Below are positions 8,177 to 17,160 of a DNA stretch of 64,000 bases, one piece after another (within the stretch, counting starts at the first letter, position 1; each line of letters starts with the position of its first letter). Made by a program: the position numbers and the translations under genes. The notes under the pieces are model-generated. The model searched no databases. It worked only from the letters and a program-made list of their open reading frames with translations, and was not told where the DNA came from. This DNA is from Leptospirales bacterium (GTDB taxonomy: Bacteria > Spirochaetota > Leptospiria > Leptospirales > Leptonemataceae): positions 248,001 through 312,000 of the forward strand of contig JAIBBN010000002.1 in the NCBI GenBank assembly GCA_019694655.1, given 5' to 3'.

Positions 8177-9504
8177 CACTGGCCGGCGCCGCCGCGCGCA
8201 GAATTCAGGCCGATGCCAAAGCGTCTGAAGCCGTACCTTTCCAGAAGCAGAGGATCATACATGTTTCGGCCGTCAAAAAGCACCGGCGTCTTCAGCTCTT
8301 TGAGTATTCGCTCAAAATCCGGCTCTTTGTAGTCCGGCCACTCGGTGAGCAGCAACAGCGCATCGGCGCCGGAGAGGCTTTCGTACATCTCACAGTATTG
8401 AATCGAATCGCCAAAGACGGCGCGTGCAGTGGCCTGAGCCGCCGGATCGTTGGCGCGCACGCGCGCGCCAGCTGCCAGCAAGGATCGAATCACTTGAATC
8501 GATGGGGCGTCGCGCATATCGTCAGTTCCCGGTTTGAAAGCGAGTCCCCAGATGGCGAAGGTTTTTCCAGCCAGACCGGCCTCAGCAAAGTGTGTTTGCA
8601 CCAATTCGAAAATTCGCAGCTTTTGGCGTTCGTTGACGGTCTCAATGCTTTCAATCAAGGGCGAGGCGTAGTTACTGTTACGTGAAAGCTGGACCAGCGC
8701 TCGAACATCCTTGGGAAAGCAGGAGCCGCCGTAGCCGATGCCAGCATAAAGGAACTGCCTTCCAATTCTACTATCCGAACCAAGCACATGGCGGACTTCC
8801 TCGTAGTTGGCCCCCATCAAATCGCTGAGATTCGCCATTTCATTGGCAAAGGATATCTTCAACGCCAGAAATGTATTGCAGGCGTATTTGGCCAGTTCCG
8901 CCGACCGAACGCCAAGTTCCAGAATGGGAGCATCGGTTTCCTTTACGAAGGGCGCGTAGAGCTCGCGCATTCTAGCCGAGGCGCGCGCACTATCCGCGCC
9001 AATCACCACCCGTTCGGGCTTCATAAAATCATCAAGGGCGCGTCCCTCGCGCAAGAACTCGGGATTGGAGACGACGTCAAACTCGCAGCTTGCTCGCCGG
9101 GCTACAGCCTCGCGCACCCGGTCGGCGGCTCCTACCGGCACTGTGCTCTTATTCACTATGATTCTGTAAGAAGGCATGGCAGCGCCGATTGCTTCTGCCA
9201 CCGCCAGAACTCCCTTGAGATCGGGATGCCCATCGCCCCCATCCGGCGTACCCACGGCAATGAAAAGGATTTCACTTTGCTCTACTGCAAGCTGCAGATT
9301 GGTTGTAAATTGCAAACGTCCGGCGCGACTGTTGCGCAGACAAAGCTCTTCGAGGCCCGGCTCGTAGATTGGCATCTCGCCGCGTATTAAGCCATCGATT
9401 TTCGATTGGTCAATATCAACGCACGAGACTTGATTGCCGTATTCGGCGAAGCAGGCGCCCGCAACAAGACCGACATAACCGGTGCCGACCACTCCAATTT
9501 TCAT
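8176..9504 (-). CDS. ugd: UDP-glucose 6-dehydrogenase
   Basis: NAD-dependent oxidation of UDP-glucose to UDP-glucuronate for surface polysaccharide or lipid A/LPS sugars. The 442 residues contain the N-terminal Rossmann motif GVVGTGYVGLVAGACFAE, the central helix region with KYACNTFLALKISFANEM, the catalytic cysteine motif GYGGSCFPKDVRAL near 260, and the C-terminal UDP-binding domain beginning GLAFKPGTDDMRDAPS. Length is normal. It is followed by the M14 gene with a 1-base overlap (or 4 with its GTG start). Nearby glycan genes are few; the GT39 transferase at 3 kb is the only obvious sugar enzyme in the area. Confidence 0.96.
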   Translation of the reverse strand: MKIGVVGTGYVGLVAGACFAEYGNQVSCVDIDQSKIDGLIRGEMPIYEPGLEELCLRNSRAGRLQFTTNLQLAVEQSEILFIAVGTPDGGDGHPDLKGVLAVAEAIGAAMPSYRIIVNKSTVPVGAADRVREAVARRASCEFDVVSNPEFLREGRALDDFMKPERVVIGADSARASARMRELYAPFVKETDAPILELGVRSAELAKYACNTFLALKISFANEMANLSDLMGANYEEVRHVLGSDSRIGRQFLYAGIGYGGSCFPKDVRALVQLSRNSNYASPLIESIETVNERQKLRIFELVQTHFAEAGLAGKTFAIWGLAFKPGTDDMRDAPSIQVIRSLLAAGARVRANDPAAQATARAVFGDSIQYCEMYESLSGADALLLLTEWPDYKEPDFERILKELKTPVLFDGRNMYDPLLLERYGFRRFGIGLNSARGGAGQ

Positions 9505-9575
9505 CGGCGGACAGCTTCCGATTGCCGGCGACTATGTCCAGAGAGAATCGCGCTACAGCGCCAGGCTATTGGAAG

Positions 9576-11969
9576 TCAGGGCGAGGAAAGCGCAGCCCGA
9601 ATGCGAGCGGCATTGGGGTGCTCCGGCCGTCGCTCCAGGCAGCGCGCCAGTAAGCTGCGGCCGTGCTCATGCGTCGCCGCATCTTGTAGTTCCAGATACC
9701 CCAGCTGTTCCATCGCCTCCAGGCTATCAGGACGCTGGGCCAACAGGCGCCGGTAGGTTGTCGCTGCATCGCTCTGCTTTCCCGCGTTTCGATAGGCAAG
9801 GGCCAGATTCAGGTAGGCCTCCTCGCTCCCAGGCTGCAGCTCAATGGCGCGGCGGTAGCAGTCGGCGGCGGCAGCAAGGTCGCCCAAAACGCGAAACAAG
9901 TTGCCGGCATTGAACTGCACCTGGTGATTCCGCGGATTGGCGGCGGCCGCCTGGATCATGATCCGCCTGGCCTCTTCTTTTCGGTCGGATTGCAGAAGCA
10001 ATGGCGTCGCTTCAATGCTGGCTGCCGGGTTGCCAGGCGCCACGCTCAGCGCCTGCAGGAATCGCTGCAGGGCCAGGTCGTTTCTTCTTTGCGCTTTGAA
10101 CGCCATTCCAAGCGCAGTGAGGGCATCGACATCATTGCTGCGTATGCGCAATGATCCCTCAAGCGCCTCGATCGCGGCGCTGGCGCGATTGGCGCGCAGC
10201 AGACTCAGGCCGCGATTGAGCGCCGCCTCGAAATAATCGGGCCGCGCAGCAAGGGCCTGGGCGTAGCTTTCTGCGGCCTCGCTGTAGCGCTTCAGACCCA
10301 TCAGGACTTCGCCGCGCTGAAATTGCAGCTGTGCAACTGCTGGGTTGGCCTGCGTATATTGATTCAGGATATCAAGCGCAGCAGTTGGTCGATTGGTTCG
10401 CTTCAGAAGCAGCGCTAAATTCAATGCCGCCGACCAGCGGCCCGGATTGATTTGCAGCGATCGACGGTAAGCCTCCAGCGCCTGATCATTGCGGTTCAGT
10501 CGATCGAGAGCGATTGCACGGTTGTAGACAGCATGGTCATGCGCAGGATCAGCGCGCAGCGCTTCGTCAAAACTTTCTACGGCGCGCGCATAGCGACTGC
10601 GGTCGAGATGAAGTTCGCCGGCGTGGTAGCTGGCTCTGGGATCGCGGGGATTCAGGCGTACAGAACGGGCATAGCTGGCCAGTGCATCTTCCTCGCGACC
10701 GAGCTTCTGCAAGGCGCGGCCGGCCAGGTAGGGCGCTTCGGAATTTTGTGGCGCCAGCCGTTCGACGCGCTGAAATCGATCCAGAGCTTCGCCGTAGCGC
10801 TGTTGTCGATAAAATTCGCGACCCTGATTGAGCAGGGCAGCGATGTCGGCGCTTTCGCCGGCAATAGCTGCGGTAGAATTTCGATCGGACAGTGCAATCC
10901 TTTGCTCCTGCTCGCGTCCATTTTCGTCGCGCGAACGCACGATGATATCGCTGACCTGCGCCGACTCTTCGGGCGGGCGACCTGCGTCGCTTTGATTCTG
11001 TGCAGAGATCGGCCTTCGCTGATTGATCGAAGTCTGATTCAGGGCAGCAACGCGCTCCGCAAGCTCAGCATTGCGCGGATCATAACGCAAGGCCTGCTGA
11101 TAATGTCTCAGCGCAAGTTCATCTTCGCCGGTCTGCTGCCGGAGCGCGCCGGCCTGAGCAAAGGCATAGGAGTTACGCCGATCCAGCGCGCCAGCCCGCT
11201 CGTAGGCCGCCAATGCGCCAGCGCTGTCGCCGCGCAATCGAAGCAGGTCGCCGCGCAGCGCATGCAAACGACTGTCGCGCGGATTATGACGCAGAGACTG
11301 TTGCACCACGCGCAGAGCGGCCGCGCTATCGCCGGCCGCCGCTTGCGCCCGCGCCAGCTGTTCTGCAGCGCGTGCATCCGAAGGATTGACTCGCAATCCG
11401 CGATCCAGCGCCGCTCGGGCGCCAGGTGCATCGCCGCTGGCAACAAGAGCCGCGGCCTGTCGTTCATAGGATTCGGCATCATGGGGATCAACTTGCTCAG
11501 CGGTTCGAAATTCGCTCAGCGCCGCCCGGTTCTCTCCGCCCCGAAGATGTACATCGCCGCGGCGATTGTAGCCCGGCGCGCGCTCGGGGTGCAAACGGGT
11601 CGCGGCCTCCGCAGCAGCCATTGCTGAATCACGATCCCCGCGCAACAGTTGCGTCCGTGAGAGTTGCACCAGCGCTTGAAAGCGCTGACTGTCGGACAGT
11701 TCTGCGGACCGTAGCGCATCGTTCAATAGAGCAGCGCTCAGATCCCATTGGCTCAGGCGATTGTGAAGTTCCGTCAACAGCATGAGATCGGCGAATCGCC
11801 CCTGCTGTCGCCAGCGCTGCTCCAGGTCGGCAAGCTCCGCTTCGATGCCAGCAGCCGGGTCATCCGCGTTGAACCGATTCTGAAATGAAGACCATAGTGC
11901 AAAAACAAGGATTCCTGCGCCAATGACAATGGCCAGGTCCAGGCCACGGGCAATTGTATTGCGATTCAC
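9576..11969 (-). CDS. Large membrane-anchored TPR protein
   Basis: 797 residues. One N-terminal hydrophobic segment (LAIVIGAGILVFALW, about 13-28) anchors it in the inner membrane, and the rest is at least fifteen tetratricopeptide repeats, many with the W/Y-G-A-Y-A-P pattern, for example LNPRDPRASYHAGELHL and INPGRWSAALNLALLL. A less regular linker with Q/S/N-rich sequence lies around 320-360. TPR arrays bind other proteins; no enzyme domain is present. It follows another TPR protein by 20 bases and a polytopic membrane protein, so these three probably work together at the membrane. The partner and process are unknown. Confidence 0.85.
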   Translation of the reverse strand: MNRNTIARGLDLAIVIGAGILVFALWSSFQNRFNADDPAAGIEAELADLEQRWRQQGRFADLMLLTELHNRLSQWDLSAALLNDALRSAELSDSQRFQALVQLSRTQLLRGDRDSAMAAAEAATRLHPERAPGYNRRGDVHLRGGENRAALSEFRTAEQVDPHDAESYERQAAALVASGDAPGARAALDRGLRVNPSDARAAEQLARAQAAAGDSAAALRVVQQSLRHNPRDSRLHALRGDLLRLRGDSAGALAAYERAGALDRRNSYAFAQAGALRQQTGEDELALRHYQQALRYDPRNAELAERVAALNQTSINQRRPISAQNQSDAGRPPEESAQVSDIIVRSRDENGREQEQRIALSDRNSTAAIAGESADIAALLNQGREFYRQQRYGEALDRFQRVERLAPQNSEAPYLAGRALQKLGREEDALASYARSVRLNPRDPRASYHAGELHLDRSRYARAVESFDEALRADPAHDHAVYNRAIALDRLNRNDQALEAYRRSLQINPGRWSAALNLALLLKRTNRPTAALDILNQYTQANPAVAQLQFQRGEVLMGLKRYSEAAESYAQALAARPDYFEAALNRGLSLLRANRASAAIEALEGSLRIRSNDVDALTALGMAFKAQRRNDLALQRFLQALSVAPGNPAASIEATPLLLQSDRKEEARRIMIQAAAANPRNHQVQFNAGNLFRVLGDLAAAADCYRRAIELQPGSEEAYLNLALAYRNAGKQSDAATTYRRLLAQRPDSLEAMEQLGYLELQDAATHEHGRSLLARCLERRPEHPNAARIRAALSSP

Positions 11970-11988
11970 AAGCTTCTCCCGCTACAAT

Positions 11989-12795
11989 TCATAGTTCATC
12001 AAGCAGCTCTGCGCCGCCGGGCGTATCATCAGGTCGCGCTGCCGGAGGCGAAGCCGGCTGGTAGGGACGTCGCGTCTGTGAACCATCCGGCAATCGAGGC
12101 GTACCATTCTCTTCTGGAATTTCGTAGTCCGCCCGCTTCAGAATTGCAATCGCAGCATCAATGGCCGGTCCTTGCGGATCGTCCGGTCGCAAACGCCGGT
12201 ACTCTTCCCAGGCCGCGATGACTGCGCGCTTGTTGCGAAAGATGCGAAACTGCACGATGCCCTCCAGAAAGAGCGCCTGCATCAACTGCGGATCCGCCTG
12301 TCGCGTTTCCTGTAGCGCAGCCATGGCGCCGGGGCCGTCGGCCTGCAGGTAACGCGATTGCGCAATACGAAACCATTCCTCAGCGGGTCGATCCGAAAGC
12401 TCACGAGCGAGTTGGAAGTATTGCTCCGCTTCCGCGGCCTTGCCAAGCGCCAGCTGAATATCCCCGGCAAATCGATAGGCGGCCGGATTTTCTGGTTCGC
12501 GAGCCATCAACATCCGAAACAGTCGCATGGCGATATTGTATCGTTGCTTAAAAAAATGCTCCTCGGCGCGGGCCAGCAGAGCCAGTGATTCCGCATCTTC
12601 GATCGGCCGTCCGGGACTGCTTGTGGCCGGCGACGGCGCGCCTCCGCCTGGCGTTGATTCGCCGCCGGACTCGCCCGCGCCCGGCGTAACCGTCTGATCC
12701 ATCGAGCTGGCCGGGGCAGGATCAACCGCCGGCTGAGACAAAATCGCTGCCGGAATCAATGAGATGGCAAGGGCCAACGAACAGTATCTGGACAT
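11989..12795 (-). CDS. Secreted TPR protein with proline-rich linkers
   Basis: 268 residues with an N-terminal signal peptide (LALAISLIPAAILSQP), then a low-complexity P/G/S linker (about 25-65), a block of three to four TPR units (about 68-220) and a second disordered P/R-rich tail. It is probably periplasmic. It sits between a polytopic membrane protein and the 797-residue TPR protein, reading in the same direction with a 20-base gap to the latter, so all three are likely cotranscribed. No catalytic motif seen. Confidence 0.82.
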   Translation of the reverse strand: MSRYCSLALAISLIPAAILSQPAVDPAPASSMDQTVTPGAGESGGESTPGGGAPSPATSSPGRPIEDAESLALLARAEEHFFKQRYNIAMRLFRMLMAREPENPAAYRFAGDIQLALGKAAEAEQYFQLARELSDRPAEEWFRIAQSRYLQADGPGAMAALQETRQADPQLMQALFLEGIVQFRIFRNKRAVIAAWEEYRRLRPDDPQGPAIDAAIAILKRADYEIPEENGTPRLPDGSQTRRPYQPASPPAARPDDTPGGAELLDEL

Positions 12796-12871
12796 TGCGA
12801 ACTCTTCTACAATCTATCGGACGGATGCCCGAATGATTGAGCTCCTGGCGGCCGCAGAAAGATGGAAGGAA

Positions 12872-13933
12872 CTAGAGCGCGTCCGGCGGCGGCAGCATGC
12901 CTGCCCCCTGAAGAGCGGCAATATTGTTTAATACCACGCTGACTATGGCCAGAACGCCTACCACTACAACTGCCAGCAGCGAGAACAGGAATAGCGCATT
13001 GGAAAGAAAGCGGTAACCGAGAAAGGCCGCCGGTCCCGACCAGGCAACTGCAGGGCTCTGCGCACGGCCGACCTGCCGGTAAGCGCGAACATAATAATAG
13101 GCCAGAAGGGCAAGGCCGCCAGCCAGCAATCCCGTAAACCAACCAGGCAACTGCACCTGTAGATAGTAAAGCGGGAGCAGGGCCAGATTGGAGACCAGGA
13201 CCGCCGCCAGGAAAATTGCGACCATGTGCAGGATCGTATAGAGCGCCCGTCTGAGCGCTTGTCGCTGGCGGCTATCCGCCGGCCGAATATGCGCCATGAA
13301 GGCGCGGTCCATTGCCTCGTCGCTATGGCGCGCCGGCAACAACCGATCCATGGCCACGGCCACTCCGGCTAGGGCCAGCAGGATTTCACCGAGTCCGGTA
13401 ATCTGGTCGTAGATGGGGATGCTATTGCTGAGAATCTGCAGGGAGCGATCGATCAAGGCGCGGTACAGTATTACCATACCGGAAAAGCCAAGGGCCCCGG
13501 CTGACATTGGCCCATAGAACCAGAGGCGAGCGCGCATTGCCGGGATCAAAAGGGCTAATAGCGTCGTCCAGAATATGGTTGCAAGGAGCGCCAGTACATC
13601 GGCCGCGTATCCCCGTTCCAGGGAACGCTCCAGCTGATCGGGACGGGCGTCGGATTCGAGCAGCGGATCGGCAAAGGGCGCAAGCAGCGAGCGCTGCGCT
13701 ACCAGGCGCTCCACAAGGCCAGGCGACCAGATCCAGTGCGGAGCGGGTTGCTGCGCCAGCGGCTGGTCCGGACCGGTCACCCCGCCTTCCGCTGCCTCTT
13801 GAGCTTGCTGACGAAAACCAATTGGCTCGCGGTCCAGAATCGCCTGAGGCCGCTCCAGAGCAGGTCTGCCCGTCGCCAGAGTCGCGAAGTAAAGCAGATA
13901 TGCGCCAATAACAAATAGATTCCAGCGGGGCAT
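12872..13933 (-). CDS. Polytopic membrane protein of unknown function
   Basis: 353 residues. A first helix at 5-22 is followed by a roughly 90-residue extracytoplasmic stretch and then about six further membrane helices (for example ALLATIFWTTLLALLIPA, HMVAIFLAAVLVSNLALL and LFLFSLLAVVVVGVLAIV). I recognise no family. It is the first gene of a leftward group with the two TPR proteins and faces the divergent Lol-type permease across about 120 bases that hold repeats. Confidence 0.7.
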   Translation of the reverse strand: MPRWNLFVIGAYLLYFATLATGRPALERPQAILDREPIGFRQQAQEAAEGGVTGPDQPLAQQPAPHWIWSPGLVERLVAQRSLLAPFADPLLESDARPDQLERSLERGYAADVLALLATIFWTTLLALLIPAMRARLWFYGPMSAGALGFSGMVILYRALIDRSLQILSNSIPIYDQITGLGEILLALAGVAVAMDRLLPARHSDEAMDRAFMAHIRPADSRQRQALRRALYTILHMVAIFLAAVLVSNLALLPLYYLQVQLPGWFTGLLAGGLALLAYYYVRAYRQVGRAQSPAVAWSGPAAFLGYRFLSNALFLFSLLAVVVVGVLAIVSVVLNNIAALQGAGMLPPPDAL

Positions 13934-13953
13934 GGCTGTGATCCCTGGACAAC

Positions 13954-14022
13954 TGCGCGGTTGCGCAGCACGCGTCCAGTCAAAACCCTGATTGACCTGT
14001 CTGCCTGGAGAACAGACCTGTC
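13954..14022. promoter_or_regulatory. Repeats in divergent control region before lolC-type gene
   Basis: The gap between the leftward membrane protein (start 13933) and the rightward permease (start 14057) holds an inverted repeat CTGCGC-GGTT-GCGCAG (13954-13969) and a direct repeat GACCTGTC at 13994-14001 and 14015-14022, 21 bases apart (two helical turns). Such spacing suits a dimeric regulator, but no convincing -35/-10 pair stands out and no regulator gene is adjacent. Confidence 0.35.
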
Positions 14023-14056
14023 CGGGATCGCCGGTCGCAACCGGCGTCTATTCGGC

Positions 14057-15394
14057 ATGCTCCCACGCAAAAATTTTCTGGAATTGTTTATCGCCTGGCG
14101 CTACCTGCGAGGCCAGGGACGAACCGTCATCTTCAACCTCGGCGCCAGGCTTTCGCTGATCTTCATGGCCTCCATGGTGTTTTTGATGGTCATTGTGCTT
14201 TGCGTCTTCACCGGATTTCAGAAGGAAGTGCAGAACACGCTCTGGAGTTCCGGCTACCACATCATTGTAAGCTCAGAACCGGCCGGCGCGCCGCTGCGCG
14301 ATTACCGCAAGCTGCTTGAGGCGATCCAGAAAGATCCGCTGGCCGCTCCGCGTATTCGTAGTGTCTTCCCAAGCATTCAACTCAACGGACTGCTCGAAGT
14401 ACAGAATCGCTACGAGGGAAAAGCGGTACGCGCAATCCCGGTCGCCGATGCCGATCTGAAACGCGGCGTTCTGCCGGATTTTCCGCGCTTGGTACACAGC
14501 AATCGGCAGCTGCTGGAGCGCTTGAATTCCGGGAACTATGTGATCGTCGGCCGAGAAATGGCGCGCTACTTTGGCTGGAGCCTGGGCAGCCGCATTCGAT
14601 TGCTGGTTCCGCAAGGCGGCGTACTGACCCGCGGCATTCAGGTTCGCGAAGAGGAATTCGTCATCGCTGGTTTGTTCCGCACCGGGTACTATGAGTTCGA
14701 TTTGAATTTGATATTCATGTCGCTGGCAACCGCCCAACGAACGCTGGGCCTGGGCGATGCGTCTACTGAGGTAATCGTCCAGCTGCGCGACCTCTCTCAC
14801 CTGGATCTGGTAGAACAACGCGTTCGCAACAGCCTGCCGGGCTCCGCCTATACGTATTATGCGGTGCGAACATTGCGCCAGGAAAAGGGCAACTTTCTGG
14901 CCGCCTTGCAGCTGGAAAAGACCATGATGCTGGTCATCTTGAGTCTGCTGATTTTTGCAGGCGCTTTTGGCATCTGGGTCACTGTACACATGCTGGTAAA
15001 ATCCAAGGCGCGCAGCATCGGCATGTTGCGCGCTATGGGCATGCCGTCCTCCTCAATCATCGCTATCTTTACCGCCCATTCGATGTGGATCGGATTTCTG
15101 GCGGCGGCCATCGGCGGGTCGCTGGGATTGTTCATGGCCTCCCGTCTGGAGTCGGCATTGCAGCTGATTGAAGATCTCTACAACGCTTCCTGCAGCCGGA
15201 TGTTTGGGTCCTGTGAACCGCTGCAATTGATTCCCAAACATATCTACTATTTTGATCACCTTCCGGTATCAGCCGATGTGACTATCGCCTTTGGCGTCTG
15301 CCTGGCGACTATGATCTTAAGCGGCTTGGCCGGCTATTTCCCATCGCTGGTAGCAGCGCGAATAGATCCGGTGAAAACGATTCGGGCGGAGTAG
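14057..15394 (+). CDS. LolC/E-type lipoprotein-releasing ABC permease
   Basis: Inner-membrane permease of the FtsX/MacB superfamily (about 445 aa). It has an N-terminal helix preceded by the family-like FIAWRYLRGQGR, a large periplasmic domain (about 60-305), three C-terminal helices and a closing SLVAARIDPVKTIRAE, very like the LolC/LolE ending. With the ATPase that follows it would release lipoproteins from the inner membrane to a carrier. I started it at ATG 14057 since that aligns with LolC; an upstream in-frame reading lacks similarity. Only one permease gene is present, so the complex may be a homodimer (LolF-like) or a second permease is elsewhere. Confidence 0.85.
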   Translation: MLPRKNFLELFIAWRYLRGQGRTVIFNLGARLSLIFMASMVFLMVIVLCVFTGFQKEVQNTLWSSGYHIIVSSEPAGAPLRDYRKLLEAIQKDPLAAPRIRSVFPSIQLNGLLEVQNRYEGKAVRAIPVADADLKRGVLPDFPRLVHSNRQLLERLNSGNYVIVGREMARYFGWSLGSRIRLLVPQGGVLTRGIQVREEEFVIAGLFRTGYYEFDLNLIFMSLATAQRTLGLGDASTEVIVQLRDLSHLDLVEQRVRNSLPGSAYTYYAVRTLRQEKGNFLAALQLEKTMMLVILSLLIFAGAFGIWVTVHMLVKSKARSIGMLRAMGMPSSSIIAIFTAHSMWIGFLAAAIGGSLGLFMASRLESALQLIEDLYNASCSRMFGSCEPLQLIPKHIYYFDHLPVSADVTIAFGVCLATMILSGLAGYFPSLVAARIDPVKTIRAE

Positions 15395-15399
15395 GGTTG

Positions 15400-16083
15400 A
15401 TGCAGCACGCCATTGAAATTAAGGGCCTGGTCAAAGAGTACCGCGGTGAAAGCGAAACGATTACCGTGCTGAACGGCCTCGATTTGAGCATTGCCGATCG
15501 TAGCATCGCCTCTGTGGAAGGCGCAAGCGGCGAGGGGAAGAGCACGCTACTCAACATACTTGGCGCCATCGATCACGCCAGCGGCGGTAGCGTTCGTATC
15601 TTTGGCCAGGAGCTGCGCGAGCTTGGCGAGCGAGAAAAGGAGCGCTTTCGCGCCGAAACGGTTGGCCTGATCTTTCAGCACCACTACCTGCTTCCGGACT
15701 TTACGGTACTGGAAAATGCAATGATGCCGCTACTCATCCGTCGCTCTTCGGCGGTCGATGCAAAGCGCGAGGCGCAACGCGCTCTGGAATTGGTCGGACT
15801 TGCTCATCGCTTGAACCATTTTCCAAATCAAATCTCTGGCGGCGAGATGGCCAGGGCCGGCGTAGCGCGCGCACTGGTGGGCGGAAAGAAACTGATCCTG
15901 GCTGATGAGCCAACCGGCAACCTGGATCATGGCAATTCGGCGAAGTTGCAAAATCTGCTCTGGCAACTTCAAGAAGAAATGGGATTCACTTTGTTGATTG
16001 TGACCCATGACCAGGAATTGGCATCCCATGTTCCCCTGCGACACCGACTGGCCGATGGCATGATTCGCCCTTTTGGAAATTGA
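15400..16083 (+). CDS. lolD: LolD-type ABC transporter ATPase
   Basis: About 227 residues: Walker A GASGEGKST near 45, Q-loop FQHHYLLPDFT, signature ISGGEMARAGVARAL (Glu-Met in place of the usual Gln-Gln), Walker B LILADEPTGNLD and H-loop VTHD. The FtsX/LolD subfamily is shown by HYLLPDFTVLEN and DEPTGNLD. It follows the permease by 5 bases (TTG-ATG at 15397-15400) and is followed 6 bases later by the McsA-McsB-like gene, so lipoprotein export and protein quality control seem to share a transcript. Confidence 0.88.
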   Translation: MQHAIEIKGLVKEYRGESETITVLNGLDLSIADRSIASVEGASGEGKSTLLNILGAIDHASGGSVRIFGQELRELGEREKERFRAETVGLIFQHHYLLPDFTVLENAMMPLLIRRSSAVDAKREAQRALELVGLAHRLNHFPNQISGGEMARAGVARALVGGKKLILADEPTGNLDHGNSAKLQNLLWQLQEEMGFTLLIVTHDQELASHVPLRHRLADGMIRPFGN

Positions 16084-16089
16084 GGAGCA

Positions 16090-17160
16090 GTGTACTGCGA
16101 ACGCTGCGGCGCCGAAATTCACGTCCATTTGCTGACGCCCGATGCCAGCGGCTGGAGCGCTGGCGGCTATTGTCCGGACTGCGCCGAACTTCAGGTATCC
16201 TCCGACCGTTGCCGTCATTGTCAGTGGAGCTTTGGCCTCTTTCGTAAGACGGGTCAGCTGGGTTGCGAACACTGTTATCAAAGCTTTGCGGCGCGCCTGT
16301 CCCCGATGTTGGAGGACTATCTGGGTGCGCCGGCAGCTGCCAGAGCAGGAAAAGCGCCGTCGGCGCCGGGCCTGGCCAGAGCGCGCAGCCAGGAGATTCG
16401 TGAAGCCCTGCTGGTGCAAGACAGCGCGCATCTGCCCTGGCGCGCCGATGAGCCCGGCGACAGCGCCGGGTCCTCCCTGACCAAGGACAAAGGGCGACAG
16501 CGACTTGATGAAGAGATCTGCCCGGGCAGCGTTCGGCTGAGAGTTGCGCGAAATCTTCGAGGCGTGCCATACTGGCGCCGATTGAACCCTGCGCAGAGGG
16601 AGACACTGAGCGACATGTTACTTGCGCCTGGGGCTGCCGCCGCCCAATTCATATTCGCGCAATCTCCCCATGCTGCCTGGCGGCGCCAACGACGGAGCTT
16701 CGGCTGCGACCGGGCTGCCCTGATTGCAGGCGATGAGGATCATTTGCGGGCCGTCTGGCAATCCAATGCCGGCCTATCCTGGCTCCAACTGGAAGCGTGG
16801 ATTAGTGCGACTCTGGAGCAATGCTTGGAGCTGGATCGCTTGCTGGAATGGCAGTTCGAGCCGGGTCTTGGATTTCTGTGCGCCTGCCCCGCAAATAGCG
16901 GTTCGGGCATGCGTTGCTCTATTCGTTTGCATATTGCCGGACTGCAGGCCAGCGGCGGCTGGGAGACCTGGCGGGACCAATTGGGCTCGATCGGTTGCGA
17001 ATTACGCTGGTCCGGCGGCGAAGGCTCGCCGCCAGGCGACTGGCTGGACCTGTCCTGGCGACGATGGCCAGGAACCGTTACAATTCAGGCGGCCCTGACG
17101 CAGCTCTTGTATTTGGCGCGCCGTTTGCATGCTGCAGAAATCGCCTGCCAGGCCAGGTAA
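16090..17160 (+). CDS. McsA-McsB fusion: zinc-finger plus protein-arginine kinase-like domain
   Basis: 356 residues joining two parts that are normally separate proteins. Residues 1-79 match McsA: four CxxC pairs (3/6, 28/31, 41/44, 59/62) and TGQLGCEHCYQSF. Residues 147-350 match the McsB phosphagen-kinase fold: SVRLRVARN (147-155), QSPH (191-194), GDEDHLR (214-220), GFLCACPANSGSGMRCS (261-277) and LRWSGGEGS (305-313). By comparison with arginine kinases, the phosphate-binding arginines (149, 151, 220, 275, 306), catalytic Glu216 and the CPxN cysteine (266) are kept. The last 90-100 residues of McsB, which carry its phospho-arginine sensing site, are absent, as is McsA's UVR motif. The GTG start has GAGGAG only 2 bases away; the start is supported by the McsA-like MYCERCG. 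clpC follows. Confidence 0.8.
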   Translation: MYCERCGAEIHVHLLTPDASGWSAGGYCPDCAELQVSSDRCRHCQWSFGLFRKTGQLGCEHCYQSFAARLSPMLEDYLGAPAAARAGKAPSAPGLARARSQEIREALLVQDSAHLPWRADEPGDSAGSSLTKDKGRQRLDEEICPGSVRLRVARNLRGVPYWRRLNPAQRETLSDMLLAPGAAAAQFIFAQSPHAAWRRQRRSFGCDRAALIAGDEDHLRAVWQSNAGLSWLQLEAWISATLEQCLELDRLLEWQFEPGLGFLCACPANSGSGMRCSIRLHIAGLQASGGWETWRDQLGSIGCELRWSGGEGSPPGDWLDLSWRRWPGTVTIQAALTQLLYLARRLHAAEIACQAR

